This document shows, piece after piece, positions 50,283 to 64,000 of a DNA stretch of 64,000 bases. Numbering within the stretch: the stretch's first letter is position 1; every line of letters starts with the position of its first letter. Origin of the DNA: Chaunax sp. Z400 (taxonomy: Eukaryota > Chordata > Actinopteri > Lophiiformes > Chaunacidae). Location of the stretch: NCBI GenBank assembly GCA_037577475.1, contig CM075189.1, positions 37,156,254-37,220,253 on the forward strand, given 5' to 3'. Made by a program: the position numbers and the translations under genes. The notes below the pieces were generated by a model. That model was not told where the DNA came from. It saw only the letters and a program-made list of their open reading frames with translations, and searched no databases.

Positions 50283-51511
50283 CAAATCTCACACATCCAA
50301 ATGATCCACAATCTGCATTCGCACCCATATTAATGTCAAAAAATACATTTGTCCAAGTTACAACCTTACAGAAAAAGTTCAAAATCTGTTGACAAATTTT
50401 TGAGATATCGTGCAAACAATCAGACAAACGTAGCAGATCACAAAACCTGCTCCAACCCTCGTTGACATAGATCAATATGTGTTTGTAGTGTGAACAACAG
50501 CCCAAACAACTGGTGTATTCAGTTCATGCTGGGGAACAGTTTGTCTTTTTACCTGATAAATAATTAAGCTATCAGAATTGAAATTCATTCTATCAAATGA
50601 CAAACGGATGAATGTGTGAATAGTTTCAGCCTTTCTTCAGTGTACAGGTAGGAGCAGCAGCAGTGAATTCAATAGATGGTGTCATTGCTCAACTTACCAG
50701 CAAATCACCTCCATGACCAAAACTCTGTTTATTGGTCAAACTCAGAGTTTCATAGGGACATTATGAAACTGTATGTAGCTGTAAACACATAAACCCTTTG
50801 TGTGACTATGAGGAGTAAATCCTGTAATACTGGAAAAGTATCAGGAGAACTGAGATGTCTCCAGGGAGCATCCATAATGACTTTGGTAAATAGTTTTTAA
50901 ATATTGTCTTGGTTTTAATGTCATACTTTTGAAAATGATAGTTGTGTGTCAAAGCTGTGGCTAAACATCTTTTCCACAGCAGTCTTGTCATAGTAGGAAA
51001 AACACAGGTGCTACTAATAACTAACAGTAGCTCTGTTCAAAGTGTGACAGTGAGCCAGCATTAACAATACGAGGACCCTGACACAGAAACAGCTAAATCA
51101 TTGATTCTGTTATTTCCAACTTTCCTACATGTTGATATGTCTTCTGTGAAAAGACACTGTGAAGACACTGACTGTCTGTCCCTGTTAAAATGCTGAAAAT
51201 GAGCTTTTTATTTCTGCATTTTTCTTTGGTTTGAAGGTTTTGGGACATTATGCTTCACTCAGGATTTTGATTTGGAGAATTATTTTAACACCTGAACTTT
51301 CAGGCACTCATTGTCTTTTAAATTTTGCACATTAAAACCATTTCCTAATGCAGTACATTGTCTTTTCTCAGTCTCTGCCTTTCTGTTGTCGATTGATCCA
51401 AAGATGGCCTTGTGAGTCCTGAGTTGATTTAACTGTCACCTGGTTTGATTCTAGCACACATGTCTGGGATGAAACGTTTGATTCTCATTTATTTGTACAT
51501 ATATGTATACA

Positions 51512-51887
51512 GGGCTCGCCTAGTCGGTAGTGCTGTTGTCTCACAGCAAGAAGGTCCTGGGTTCAACTCCACCTGAGGACCTGGGACTTTTCTGTGTGGA
51601 GTCTCCTTGTTCTCCCCGTGTCTGTGTGGGTTTTCTCCAGCTTCTCCAGGTTCCTCCCACCACCAAAAACATGCATTAGAGGTGAATTGGTGACTCTAAA
51701 TTGACTGCATCTGTGAATGTGAATGTGAATGGTTGTTTAACTTTCAATGTGGCCCTGCCATGAACTGGTGACTTGTCCAGGGTGAACCCTGCCTTGTGCC
51801 CCTAAAGTCAGCTGGAATAGGCTCCAGCCCCTCCACAACCCTACACAGGATAATGGGGTTACAGACAATGAATGAATGAATGTATGT
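51512..51887 (+). mobile_element. tRNA-derived SINE, copy 2
   Basis: Counterpart of the 13875 SINE, with A- and B-box-like motifs retained. Confidence 0.7.
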
Positions 51888-52944
51888 ATACAGATGATGG
51901 TCTTTGTTTCCTGGTGTTCATATACTCATCGGTAAATAAAGACAGTGTGAAACAAATGACACATCAAATGATGTCAGAGAATCATCTTAATATCCACAGT
52001 CACTGAGTTGATTGGAGAACGGGTGTACGGTCTCCACAAAGAACTACAGACATTGGCCATTAAGGGTTTGATCATTTAGAGACTGCAGGAGTCAGGAAAG
52101 GAGACTTCAGGCTTGGATTTGAGAAAAACACTTGTAATATATGTTGTGTTGGGCTATTTAATCTGTTCTTGTTCGATTTGTCATTGCAGAGAGCTGATAA
52201 ATTGTGTGTTTTGCCATTAAAACCTAATATACAAAAAGCCTGAGTCTGTATATTTACTGTATGGGCGCTGCTGCCATCTAGTGGTCATATTTGAGATTGC
52301 ACCGTTTAAGAAAATGACACTATAGCATCCGGATCACTGCGCTTAAAAAAGTAGTTCTGGGGCTTTTCTGCTAATTTCCTTCAAAAACCACTCAATAACA
52401 TCTTTGTTGGATTTATGGTGAACATTATGCTCTTTTGATAAACAATGATCCTTGAAGAAGGCTGAATAAAGGTTTCATGAGATAGCGGAAGCGTAATAAT
52501 TTTCTCAGTGAAGAGGCGTATAATTACTCATACTCCTCATTTTGGATGCACTTGTTGGCGGATTCCTCCATTGATTGGTGAGTCACCTTTAACTTTCCTC
52601 CAAAGTGAGTATGTTTCTTAAAATTGACATAAATTATGCTAATTTTCACTTAAGAATGTATTTGTCAATTTGATGTATTCACGAAATTTAGATTAGATCA
52701 AAATACTACTACTTTGACGAGCTAACCTTAATGTAGCACCAGGTGCGAGTTGAAAAAGAAGTTCATTGCAGCCGCCATCTTGTTTGCTAAAAGAAATCAT
52801 CTTATGTGTGCTAATTCAGACTTTTTTCAGCACTTTGATAACATCTGTTAGGTTATTTAGATGTCAGATAGTAATTTCCCGAATATTTATCAAGTGTATT
52901 GTTCATAGCATTGGATTAATCTTAGAATGTCCTTTTATTAACAG

Positions 52945-55072
52945 GTGTTTTAGTATTGAAGAAAAATGACCGGTCGGGCACGCGCAAGAGCAAGAGGCAG
53001 GGGTGGTCAGGAGACGGCGGCACCTGGAGGGGTAAGAGCATAGAGCTAAAAAAACCACTAGCGCTTTCACTGGCGGAAGATGGCAAACTCGGCCGCCATC
53101 TTATGTAGGGAAACATGTGCTGCCTCTACATAAACAAACATTGACAAAGCCTGTATTCGAACCTAAATTTGGTATTTATTTGAAGAGTAACTTGATCGAC
53201 AATTGAAAATCAGTATCAAATAGTAAAAATCTTTTATGTCTGCATATTTACATGAAAATGTTTACTAATAGGTTATATGGCACTAATATATACTAATAAT
53301 GGTGTTATTGATTAGCAGAAACTTATCAGTATTGGTTTGTAGGGTATGTATATATATATCAAAAATATATGTATATATATAAAATAGCTCCAAGTACTGC
53401 ACATAATTAACCTGGATTTTTTCATAAGGGGGATTTATGGCAAGTTATTCCCTTTTTTTATTCAGACTTATAGATATCTGTAAATAATTCAAGATATATA
53501 GAAATAATTCAAGATATCATAAATTATATTTAAGATATCTTGAAATAATTTTGTTATCTTTATTTGTATTACAGATATTTATTTAACAATTATAGATATG
53601 TTAAATTTAAATTTTGAGCCTATTTCAATGGAGCCTATTTATGATATCTGAAATTAAATGAATGAATCTGTGAAAGTTTTAAACATAAATTATAAGATAA
53701 ATAACTCAAATATAATTTACAACATCCAAAATGTATTTACAGCCAATTATATATATACAGACAACTATTCCAAACTACTCCAACTTCCATATATTTAATA
53801 ATCTTTATCAACCTTCAATCAATCAATTAATTATGTAATATGGAATCAAAATGTTTACTTGTACAACGCACCAGGTAGTTTGTCAGCATTAATTTAAAAT
53901 AGTGTCCAAATTGTCCTGAATTGATTGTTCTGTGAATACATGCACTTCCTGGTTGAGGGGCGCTCTGCAAACAAAAGTTTGGACATCCTTAAACTTTTTG
54001 CAAGCAGGTGACCCGAGGCTGCTTGTACCCTCCTAAAAATGTTTTATTGCCAGTCCATACTAGTTAAGATTAAGATATTCCTTTATTAGTCCCACAGTGG
54101 GGAAATTCTCAACAGTTAACCTACTCTTTGCATTTGGAATCATGTTTATCATCAGTAGTTTATGAGTTATCAATAATAACCGTGATTTTTCCTTAATGGC
54201 ATATTGTTATCTAGATATAACTTCTTACCTTTCACAGATCCATTTGAGGGACTCTAAATCTGCATTATCTCAACTACATATTGGTGGCAGTGCCCTGTCT
54301 CTCCCCTTCAAATATGGATATAAATTCCCAGATCTGGATCATGATTTGTATTATCAGGATCCAGTTGCATGTAGCGGTGGACCGTCATGAGTTCTCTGTG
54401 CCTGTGTGTTTTCATTTTGATTGCTCAAATTCATTTAGATTTTTTGTTGTAGATCCAGTTTCAAGAGCCTGCACCAACTGCTGGCCCTGCCCCTCAGATG
54501 GGAGATGAAAAAGCAGAGCGGGCTGGTAGAGGGCAGCAGAAGGGTGCTCCAGGACCCTTTCCTACAGAAGGTACAGTCAAACACAAAGTCATCCATTTGT
54601 TTCTTCTGTTAGATGATCTTGATCATTCCTGACTTTTGAAAATCTGGGAAAACGTTATTTGAAATGGGTGATGCACTTAAAAATGTATCATCATTAAGTT
54701 CATTGTCCACACCCTCTTGAGAAGTTAAGAATGGCAGTGCTTTGAAAAAGAGAAAATAGGCATACACTGAACTTCATCAGGTCGTATCGACTCCACCTGC
54801 ACTGCGAAGGTTAATTTTACTTACCAGGCACTAAAACATTCCCAACGCTTATCATATGTTTTCAGGACTATAACGGGGTTTTGATAGTCCTCATTTGTTT
54901 TTATCAGCTGTCACACAGATTTCAGCTGGATTTCAGCAGGTGAAGTTGGGAGAAAGAGGAGGACGTCGCCGGGATTTTCATGATGTCGGGATTTTCACCA
55001 GGCAGACTATGGGGCATGTTAAGGACTCAAAGGCTGGTCTGTCTTAATTTGAAAATGACATACCCCCCCCAT

Positions 55073-55103
<31 letters not shown>

Positions 55104-58100
55104 GCAGTTGTACACTTTATAATTAGTGGTGACAATTATAAGTCACTCTCTACAATTGTGTGTGAACTTCCTCAGGAACAAGTGGGCGAGCAATTCGGTT
55201 GACTGCAAACTACTTCCGCATCGTGTCCCGCCCTCAGTGGGTTCTGTATCAGGACCATGTTGGCTTCAGTCCAGAAATGGAGTCTCGTCGTCTGAGATGT
55301 GCCCTCCTCTTCCAGCATGATGAAGCACTTGGTGCAGCATGGTGCTTTGATGGAGCTCTGCGGTTTCTGCCCCACAAATTGCACAGCAAGGTAATGTGAT
55401 AATTCAGGTGTTTAGAAGAACGTACAAAATGAAGATGCACAACTCGAAATATTGATTTGAAGAGAAAAAATACCAAATTGTGCTGTTAAATGTTTTATGA
55501 CAGCTTGGGTTTTAGAAGATGAATTGCTTGATCACTCTAGTGTGTGCGAGCTGTAGACTGGGTGTTGCACAAGGTTTGGTGTTTGTTGTGTAAATGTTGT
55601 TCCCTCCAGACAAATGTTGGTTTTCTTCCTTGTGCTCCAATGTCTGACTTGGTGTTTAGGAGACTGTCCTCCACAGTGAGACTAAGAATGGAGAGAAGGT
55701 TCAGATAACCGTCACCCTGACAAATGAACTCCCCCCCTCTTCTCCAGTATCACCCCGGCCTCATGAAGTTCTTAATGAGGTCATTATGTTACACTAATCA
55801 ACCAATACAACTGTGAAAACAACAGTACAGACAGATGATTCTGCAGCCTTCAGAAAAGCTCAATTTATGATCTTTAAAGCAGGGGTCAGGAGAGTCGAGC
55901 AGATTTCACTCCTCCCGACAGTCGGAGGAGAAATGTGGTCTGGAACTTTGGTTGGTTCTGATGTTCAGCCGAAGTTTGGTAGTTTGAGAAGTTTACAGAT
56001 CCAGTCTCACGCTTCCCGATTTACTCGTGGACGGTCGGAGCCGGCCCCAGTTTTCAAACATGGTTGATTTTTAGGAGTTAAAATCTGAAAGATAAAAGTC
56101 AGTATTTTCTGAGCAAGATCTTAATAGCTAATGAGAGAGAAAGCTGCCAAGCAAACAGCAAACTAACGCTAGCTAGCATACTGCTGTTAAATGGTAAATG
56201 GACTGTACTTAAATAGAACCTTTCTAGTCTGACTGACCACTCAAAGCTTTACAACACAAGCCAGCAGTCACCCATTCACACCAACATTCATACACCAATG
56301 GAACAGATACTGGGAGCAATTTGGGGTTCAGTATCTTGCATCTTGCCCAAGGACACTTCGACATGAAGACAGCAGGGGCTGGGGATCGAACCACCGCCCT
56401 GCTGATAGGTGGACGACCGCTCTACCGCTGAGCCACAGCCGCCCAGTTGACCAACGTTAAACCTCCAGTTCTCGCTGAAGGACAGACGGCTGCTGTTTCT
56501 TCTTTTCCTGTTTTCTCAATGCAAAGTAGGCCGACTGTTGTCTTCCTCAGTCATTTTGTTGGCATTGCACAGCTGCTTCTCCATAGATCACGTGACGTGG
56601 TGCATTCATTGTTCCCTCAGACACGAGAATCTTGATGAAATCCCGTAGCTTGTGATGCTCCGTTATTTTGGAATCTTGTATTGTGTGCATGTTTAACATT
56701 TGAGAAAAGATAATCTGTGGAGATCCTTCTGTGTCTCTTTATACCCATTGGTTGTGATTTTAAATCTCCTGTAGTGTGAGCCCAGCTTAATGAACCCACT
56801 TTTGTACTGTATGAGATATGAGGTCTGTACTACCTGATGGTTTGCTATCCTCTAAGTACTAGATAATGTGAAGAACAATGTTGAAGGGGTTTCTGATTTT
56901 GAGGAGTTGTCTTGGTGTTTTAAGGCTAAATCTATTGTCCTTACAGACAGGTTTTAACCCTGTGAGAAGCTGTAGCAGAGCTCTGAACTTGTGTTCATGA
57001 TGGGAAAGAAACTGTTTCTTTCAAACGAGCCTGTCCCCTCTGTTGTAGACTGACTATATGGCCGGGCTACAGCACCACCATCTTGCATTATGAGACGTCC
57101 ATCATGATGTGTACCTGACGTGAGCCACAAGGTGCTACGTAGCCAGACGGTCCTCGACTTCATGATCAACCTGAGGCAGCAGTGTGGAGGTCAACGCTTC
57201 GTTGAGACCTGCACCAAGGAGCTCGTTGGACTTATAGTTCTCACTAAGTAGGAACCACACGTCTCTCACTCTGTTGGATTAGTATGTAGAAGTCTTTGTA
57301 GGCCTGTCGCAGTAACACCTGATATGTCAGATCAGATGTCCCACAAAGAATTGTGTAGATCATGATAGAGATGCAGAAAAAGAGGAATGAGAATCAGAAT
57401 AAAAATAAAGTGAGGATGAAGAGAGATTATTAAATTTGAAATAAGAATATGATACACAGAATATATTAATTCAAGTAAAACACAACATTTAAAAGTAGTG
57501 CAGCAGCGCAAATGAGTTTCAAGCCTGTTGGAAAGTAATAGCTAGTTAAATGCTAAAGATAAGAGAAGTTTTCTTCTGTTGGTTCACGTCTATATATCGA
57601 TAAGTCGGTAACTTATATAATCATCGTGGCCTACAGGTCTACATCTTCATGTGTTCATCAGCTCTACATTTGTCATCCCTTTCAATGTGCCTTCATGTAA
57701 CATCACCTCATTTCATACCTGTGGTAGACATTCACTCTTCTCTTGCTGCCTCAATTATTCAGGTACAACAACAAAACCTACAGGATCGATGATATTGCCT
57801 GGGATCACACTCCCAACAACACATTCAAGAAGGGAGACTCTGACATCTCCTTCAAGAACTATTTCAAGTATGTAAGTGTCATGCATTCACACGTACTGAG
57901 GGGTGAATGTGTTGGCGATCCAAAACCCTTGATTTCATCTACTGAAAATATATGAAATGACCTATTTCCAGTATATAGGTCATTTCTTATTCCAGTAATT
58001 GTTACAAACACTGCTCTGTTAATTTCATCATCAGCTGAATATTTTATTAAGTCATCCCAAAACTTTGATCAACACCAATGTGGAACTGAATGACATTGCA

Positions 58101-61100
58101 TGAATGAAGTGTACTTACTTAAAACGACAGCATTTAGGCAGACATTCAACAGCAGTTGGTGCATTTACAGGTGGGACATACCACAGGATCTCTGTTTCTG
58201 CACTTCACGTGTGATTGTCTGTCGACAGTAGGGGTCGAGTGAGGGGAGATTGTCTGCTAGCTAATCCATTTCAGATGGCGTCGTTTTCTCTGACCAAAAA
58301 AAAGAAGAAGCATGTTCATTTAGGTGGCAGTATGTCTTTGCAGCTTGACTGGGCAAAGTCTGTTAGAGGAACACAATGTGTTTGTGTGTGAGAGGGCGAG
58401 CCAGCAAGAGGAGGCGCACAGCTTCAAAATGGAGAATAAACACAAATATGTTACGGACAATGTTTCCAGTGTGGCGGGACAGCACAAATAAATGTATGTA
58501 CGGGAAAAAGCTCTTTGTTTTTGTAAAGCTCTCTTTTGTATTTGTAGAGCACATTTCAACAAGGCCATTCAAAGCGTTTTACATAAAGTATAAAAGGCAT
58601 AAATGCAACCTAGAAAAAATCTAAATCATGATAAAGGAAGAAATGAAACTAGAAATGCAGCAGTAAATGGACTCAAACTCCTTCAGTTTAAGGTGAATAC
58701 TTGTAAGAGAGAGCGCAGTGTTTGGCTGTGTGATATTACCCTTATTCATGAACATGTTGATGCTGTCTCTTCCAAGCAATATGGCCTGGACATCACTGAT
58801 GGGAACCAGGTGCTGCTGGTCAGCCATGTGAAGAGGTTCAGTCCTGCTGGAGCTCCTCCTCCTGGCCCTGCCATGCTCATCCCAGAGCTGTGCTACTTAA
58901 CAGGTTACATCTTATTCTGCACTTTACCTGCTGACATTACAGACATTTATTGCTTCCTTTGTAACATCTGTATCAAAAGTATAAGAGGTTATTTCTCACA
59001 CATGGGTCATGTCAGAGTTTTGATGCGTACAATCTGTAGACGGGCCTTAAGACGGTTCTGTGGTTCTAGGTGACAGAACCTCTTAGTCTGGTATCAACTT
59101 CAAATGGAATCTGGTTGTTTGACAGGCTTGACTGATAAGATGCGATGTGACTTCAACATCATGAAGGACTTGGGCTTCCACACCAGACTGAACCCAGAGC
59201 AGAGGGAGGGACGCCTCAAAAGATTTGTCACAAATATACAGAGGTAGGGGATGATCGCCTACTTAATCAATGCATCCTGTTTTATCTGTTCACGTGTGGC
59301 CAGAAATGCAGCAGTAGCCCTTTAAATGAGCTCAGATTGGGCCCGAGCAGACGCAGCAGTGTACGACCAGTCATCCAGTCAACACTTGGAAGCATAGAAG
59401 TGTGTTCAAGGCCTAGAAAATCCTGATGACTAGTTTGTCCTTGGATGGTAGAGTAGTTCACGTAAATAATAAAAGTGGATTATGATTAATCCTGCACACT
59501 CTTCTCTCTCCCCTTCCTTCGTCTTCTGGGCTATTCTTCTCTGTTGGCTGGGGTTCTGCTCTGGCGTGCGGCGTGGGTAATCGCTGGTTCAATACTGTTG
59601 TTTTAAAAAAATATATATTAAAAGACGACCTTTAACAATTACAGTGCAGATGGAAGATGGTTTCTTTTATTTAGTGGTACTGTTCTCCCAGAGGACGATG
59701 AAGCTGTAGCTCATACACAACTTGGATATGCTGTTCCAGGTCACACTGATAAAGTTGATATAACGTCCAAAAATAGACGTATAAAAAACTGCCATTCTTA
59801 CTCAAATGGGGACGTCCAGAAGACGTGACCAATGTCAGGAAATCATGTATTTTTGATGTGTTGTGTTTTGTCACAACTGACATTACATTTCGATCTCTTT
59901 TCCACACCCAGGATTAGTGTGACTGGGGGGGAGAGGGGAGAGTAGTCGTAGAGAGGGTGAGCGATAAGCGAGGCCATTACTATTACAATGTGACAGTGTG
60001 AGTTTCATTTAGATAATAATTGCATAATTATCATCATTTAGTTGGATCTTACATTCCGTTTTTCTTTTTTCGTTTTGATAATAATTGACACTTTATGATA
60101 TCGTCCAGATCACGTCAATAATGACAGGGGGTTATGATTAATCTTGCACACTCTTCTCTCTTCCCTTCCTTCGTCTTCCTGTTCTGACAGAGACCGTGTG
60201 CTTCACACATGCTTTAGAGTATTCTTCTCTGTGGGCTGGGGTTCTGGTTCGATAGCGGGGGGGTTTGTTTTGTTTTTTATTAAAAGACCACCTTTTACAA
60301 TTAGAGTGCAGATGGAAGATGGTTTCTTTTATTTAGTGGTACTGTTCTTCCAATCTGTTACGAGGATGATGAAGCTGTAGCACATACACAACATGGATCT
60401 GTCCCAGGCCACGCTGATAAAGTATCCAAAAATAGACGTATAAAAATGTCATTCAGAAAGTCATTCTTACTCAAATGGGGACGTCCAGAAGACGTTACAG
60501 ATGTCCAGAACTCATGTATTTTTGACGTGATCTAGACGATGGTTTGCTCTGGGATAAATTTCGGGTGTCATATGTCACCAAAAGGAGGAAATGTGTCAAG
60601 ATGCGGCCCTGTAATGCACAAATCAGCCTTTAAACAACGTTATAACAAGCTATTTGTCCAGAGACAGCAGATACACAGGCTAGATGTGTATTTTTGTTAT
60701 GAAGTCGATAATACATATTTGAAATGGCAGCAAACTAACTGGATCTTACATTCTGTTTTTCTTTTTTGGTTTTGATAATAATTGACAGCCTGTAGTACCA
60801 ATGGTGTAAAAATAAAGTTTGCTTTGATTCAGGCTACCGACTGGAATCAATGAGACCTTATTTTGTTATCATTTAGTTGGATCTTACAGTATGCAGTTTG
60901 GATCTCTTTACCACACCCAGGATTAGTGTGACAATAGTGGAATGTGTGGGGAAGGTATGATTTACTGATTGCTGCTAGTGTCACTACAAATGAGAAGCAA
61001 TTCACACATACAGTTAGGGTGACTAGATGTCCTGCTTTGTGCGGGACTGCACAGCATTTTGATCCCTTGTCCCGCATCCCGCATTTTGAATAGCTCCAGC

Positions 61101-64000
61101 TTTGAAAAGTCAACACATCAGGACAAAATCGGGCTTTTATCCAATGGCTGTGAGGAAAGCTAGGAGGTCTTTCAACATGGGGCGGGGTTTGTGTGTGGGG
61201 CTGTCAATCCAATTACACACACATGGGTCAAGCGCAGGTAAACCTGTCACCGTCTATGATGCCTTAGAGTTAAAAACACCAGTGGACCAACTCCAAAGTG
61301 ACAAAAACACACACAACATTTTTCTGTGGCTTCAGGTTTTGTTTCGTCATATTTTATTCTATGCCTACATTTTTATGAAATGCAGTCGTTTAATTTGGGA
61401 TAGGAGGGTTGGAAGACTTGATGTGAATAATGCCTACTGCTTTTTTTTAGTATATGGGTCTATTATCTTCAGTGTATGGGTCCACATGTCAAGTGTGAAT
61501 AACTTTAATATTATATCAGTCATGGGTTAATACCTGTTGTAGGAGAAAATATAGGTAGGATCAGACTTTGAATGCATGAATGTTCCTTGATCTAAATGTG
61601 TTACTTTTCTTTTTTAGGATATACTATGGGCTCGCCCTCACTATTATATGCCCACATGATCTACACCTTTTTAAAACACCAGTAGAATACTTCAAAGAAT
61701 AGATCCCCACGTCAACAACCTGTCTGCTGTGTTTTATTGTGCTGAGTTTAGTCAGATTCACTGTTGATAAAACATGAAAAACAACTACTTTCAAAAGTTA
61801 TAGAAATAGAGAGAAATAGGGATAGAAATAGGAGTACAAGCAGACTATCACACAATACAATAAGTACAGTGAAACTTAATACGATAACAAAAGTATGTTA
61901 AAGTTTTAAACATGCTACGGTCCTAACCTGTAACCTGCGTAATGTATTGTTTATTTTGTAAGTTAGATGGACATTATTTTAAATTTCAGGCTATTTCTCA
62001 GTATTGGTAATGTGTCCCACATTGTCCCACATTTGGTTCGTTGGGATCGCTGGGATCATTGGAAATAATGATCCCATGTTATACCTTATGTGTTATCCTC
62101 AGTATTCATCTATATTTGTGTGTTTGTATGAATTTTTACCCAATAAATTCAATCAATCAAAGACACGAGCGGCTTTCTTGCTACTGGTTTATTGGAAAGC
62201 TTCTTCTCTCCAAATCCGTGAAAACTGAAGGCAGTAAACAAGAAAATACAAATCTCACTTGTATCTTGTTTGGGGTTGTGTAAACAACAATACACAGCTT
62301 CACACATGTGTGAGTTTAACTGGCAAACAGCTTGTGGGTGTATCACTGTAAGGAATGACTGTCTGCTGGGCATTGGGCAATTACATTTACACCGTTCACT
62401 CTGGATTTAAGATCTCTGCTGCCACCTAGCGTGTACCGCTATCAAGTGCAGCAAACAGCCCCCCTTTGCAGCAGGGGCAACCATTGCTCTACTGCAGCAG
62501 CAAATGAATGCAGTGACATCTGTATCTATTTCCTTCTGTGTCTGGAACTGAAATATCAGTTAAGATGCAGAGGAAAGTAAAATTAGGACATGAAGATAAG
62601 AATCTGGATGAAGAAACTTCACCCACTCACTTTGGTTTGTCATGACGATGAGCAGAAGATGCCTGAACTGTCTTTCTCTCAACTCTTCATTTAATAGGAA
62701 ACAATCATGAGTAAAACAACCTCTTAAATTGTTCTAATAGGGCGCTGCTGTTCAAAGATTTAAGGAGTCTGTTTATTAAAAACCTTGCCTGTATTTAATT
62801 TAGAGTAAAATAAATGGCTTTTTAATCATTAACAAACATTTTCATGACTGCCTCCTCCTTCCTGTCATCGATCACGAGGCTCTTCACCGTTTTACCTAGA
62901 AGTTGTCCTCAGCTTTTGCATTTAGTGTGTTTATATGCACAGAAGTGAAAATGCTAACTGTTCTGTCAACTTCTTCAGGCGGTTTAATCCCAAGCTTCAA
63001 TTTAAATCCTGAAATTTGTTTCACAGGCACGCTGATGCTCAGGCCGAGTTGGATAAGTGGGGACTCAGCTTTGATAAGGAACTCCTCAATGTGACCGGCA
63101 GAGTCCTCCCACAGGAGAGGCTTTTCCAGGGTCCAAGATCGGTATGGGATTCTTCTGGTTGCTTAAATTTGTTATTATGGAATGAATTAAATAGATTCAT
63201 TCATGTGATCTTAATTAAGAGTTTAATGTAGTTATTTGTGTCACCCAGTATGACTACGACCCCGTAACAGCTGACTGGGCCAGAGAGATGCGGGGGGTGC
63301 CTCTGATTAGTGCTCCGCCGCTGGAAAACTGGATCCTGTTTTACACCCGTCGCAACAGCGGTGAAGCCCAGACCCTCCTGCAGACCCTCCATAGAGTGAG
63401 CGAGCCTCTCGGTGTCCGCATGCAGACAGCTGTCATGTGAGTTCTAACATTTAACATCCTTCAGTCAAAAACCGGGTTTCTGCACCGCCTGTGATAAGAG
63501 AAGTGAAATTAGTCACAATGGTTCCCTGAATGTTGACCCCTCGTCTGCATCAACACATTTGTGTGATTTGTGGACCATCGTTCAGAAAACATTTAATTAA
63601 TTCAGTTGCCACTTTATTTTGTACAGCTAGCTAAAAAATAAACCAGTCTGTCCTTTTGATTCAGGTCGAGTATGAGGATCATCAGGGGTCTCTCCTCAGA
63701 GCCCTGCAGCACAATGTTGGACCCCAAACACAGATGGTTAGTGTCTGAATACATGGAACACAAACACAGAAACGCAGTTCATCTCCACAAGTTTGAGTTT
63801 TGTTACTGTTTCATCGGTGCATTGTCGCCACGTATGAGACCAGTCATTTGTGTTTGTCAGGTGGTGGTGGTCCTCTCCAGCAACAGGAAGGACAAGTACG
63901 ACAGCGTCAAGAAGTACCTCTGTGTGGACTGCCCCATTCCCAGCCAGTGTGTGCTGTCCCGTACTCTGAATCGAGCCGGGGCTCTCATGACTGTGGCTAC
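52945..64000 (+). CDS. piwil1: piwil1 copy 2, 5' part (cut by window end)
   Basis: Second copy of piwil1, ATG at 52966. Exons: 52945-53031, 54453-54570, 54908-55036, 55176-55390, 55660-55779, 56947-57247, 57763-57871, 58777-58903, 59126-59243, 63027-63141, 63249-63436, 63665-63736 and 63861 to the window end. It covers the N-terminal arginine-rich tail, N domain, PAZ, MID and the start of PIWI up to the ALMTVAT block. The catalytic residues lie beyond the window. The coding sequence as read matches copy 1, including the extra T in the PAZ exon (57116) and the out-of-phase junction at 63665. If the unit repeats fully, the remaining exons should lie within 4 kb downstream. Confidence 0.88.
54128..54328 (+). 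repeat. Dispersed repeat, member B in piwil1 intron (copy 2)
   Basis: Counterpart of 16490-16690 in the second tandem unit. Confidence 0.5.
55071..55100. repeat. (CA)n microsatellite in piwil1 intron, copy 2
   Basis: Counterpart of the 17433 tract, essentially the same length. Confidence 0.9.
56188..56444 (-). mobile_element. tRNA-derived SINE in piwil1 intron, copy 2
   Basis: Counterpart of the 18550 SINE in the second piwil1 copy. Confidence 0.75.
56947..57247 (+). other. piwil1: piwil1 PAZ-domain exon with the same disruption (copy 2)
   Basis: I see no difference from the copy 1 exon, including the extra T at 57116 and the same stops in every + frame. A shared lesion means it predates the duplication, or that both copies derive from the same reads. 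Confidence 0.8.
59480..59860 (+). repeat. Intronic repeat module, first member (copy 2)
   Basis: Counterpart of 21839-22219 in the second piwil1. Confidence 0.8.
60132..60529 (+). repeat. Intronic repeat module, second member (copy 2)
   Basis: Counterpart of 22491-22888 in the second piwil1. Confidence 0.8.

Larger units (their letters stand above)
45641..52944. other. Intergenic stretch between trappc11 fragment and piwil1 (copy 2)
   Basis: Counterpart of 7986-15307 with the same contents and only a few base changes. Confidence 0.6.
37574..64000. repeat. Tandem unit, copy 2 (truncated by window end)
   Basis: Copy 2 of the duplication, equivalent to 1-26359 of copy 1. By eye I find roughly 20 substitutions in 26.4 kb, for example G at 2029 against T at 39602 and C at 578 against T at 38151. 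There are also small indels, nearly all in simple repeats. Divergence near 0.1 percent is in the range of allelic variation. The end lies inside piwil1 coding exon 14, so the spdl1-like and Tc1 parts of this unit are not seen. Confidence 0.95.

Overview
The window is vertebrate genomic DNA, almost certainly from a teleost fish and probably a spiny-rayed one. Short coding exons with GT/AG borders sit in a background of GT/CA microsatellites, tRNA-derived SINEs, fish-type LINE tails and a Tc1/mariner relic. The exons match vertebrate genes and the repeats look like common fish families, recognised from memory. There is no bacterial, phage or plasmid content, and most long open frames are not genes.

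The dominant feature is a tandem duplication with a period of about 37.6 kb. Bases 1-26359 recur as 37574-64000 with only scattered substitutions and about eight small length changes, mostly in simple repeats. The full unit is seen once, because copy 1 begins at the window edge and copy 2 runs off the end.

In + strand order the unit holds: (i) a fragment of trappc11 (TRAPP complex subunit 11), with exons at 36164-37265 continuing into 38154-45640, and the equivalent 581-7985 in copy 1. It lacks both ends of the gene and carries an in-frame stop, a lost splice donor and at least one lost exon. A 23-bp minisatellite and a GT tract lie inside it. (ii) About 7 kb of repeat-rich intergenic DNA with a LINE 3' end and a SINE. 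(iii) A full-length 19-coding-exon piwil1 gene (15308-30179, and 52945 to the window end), the germline Argonaute of the piRNA pathway. (iv) An intron-containing fragment of a gene resembling spdl1 (Spindly), with a frameshift (32339-33742). (v) A Tc1-like transposon on the - strand, then a SINE piece and a 5S rRNA-derived sequence. The unit then repeats.

The piwil1 gene keeps all four PIWI catalytic residues and clean MID/PIWI exons. Its PAZ exon, however, is frame-disrupted in the same way in both copies, and one later exon junction is also out of phase. The unit is therefore a chimera: one near-complete germline gene flanked by broken pieces of two unrelated housekeeping or mitotic genes. 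It is either a very recent segmental amplification or, given near-allelic identity, an assembly duplication of two haplotypes. The sequence alone cannot decide between these.
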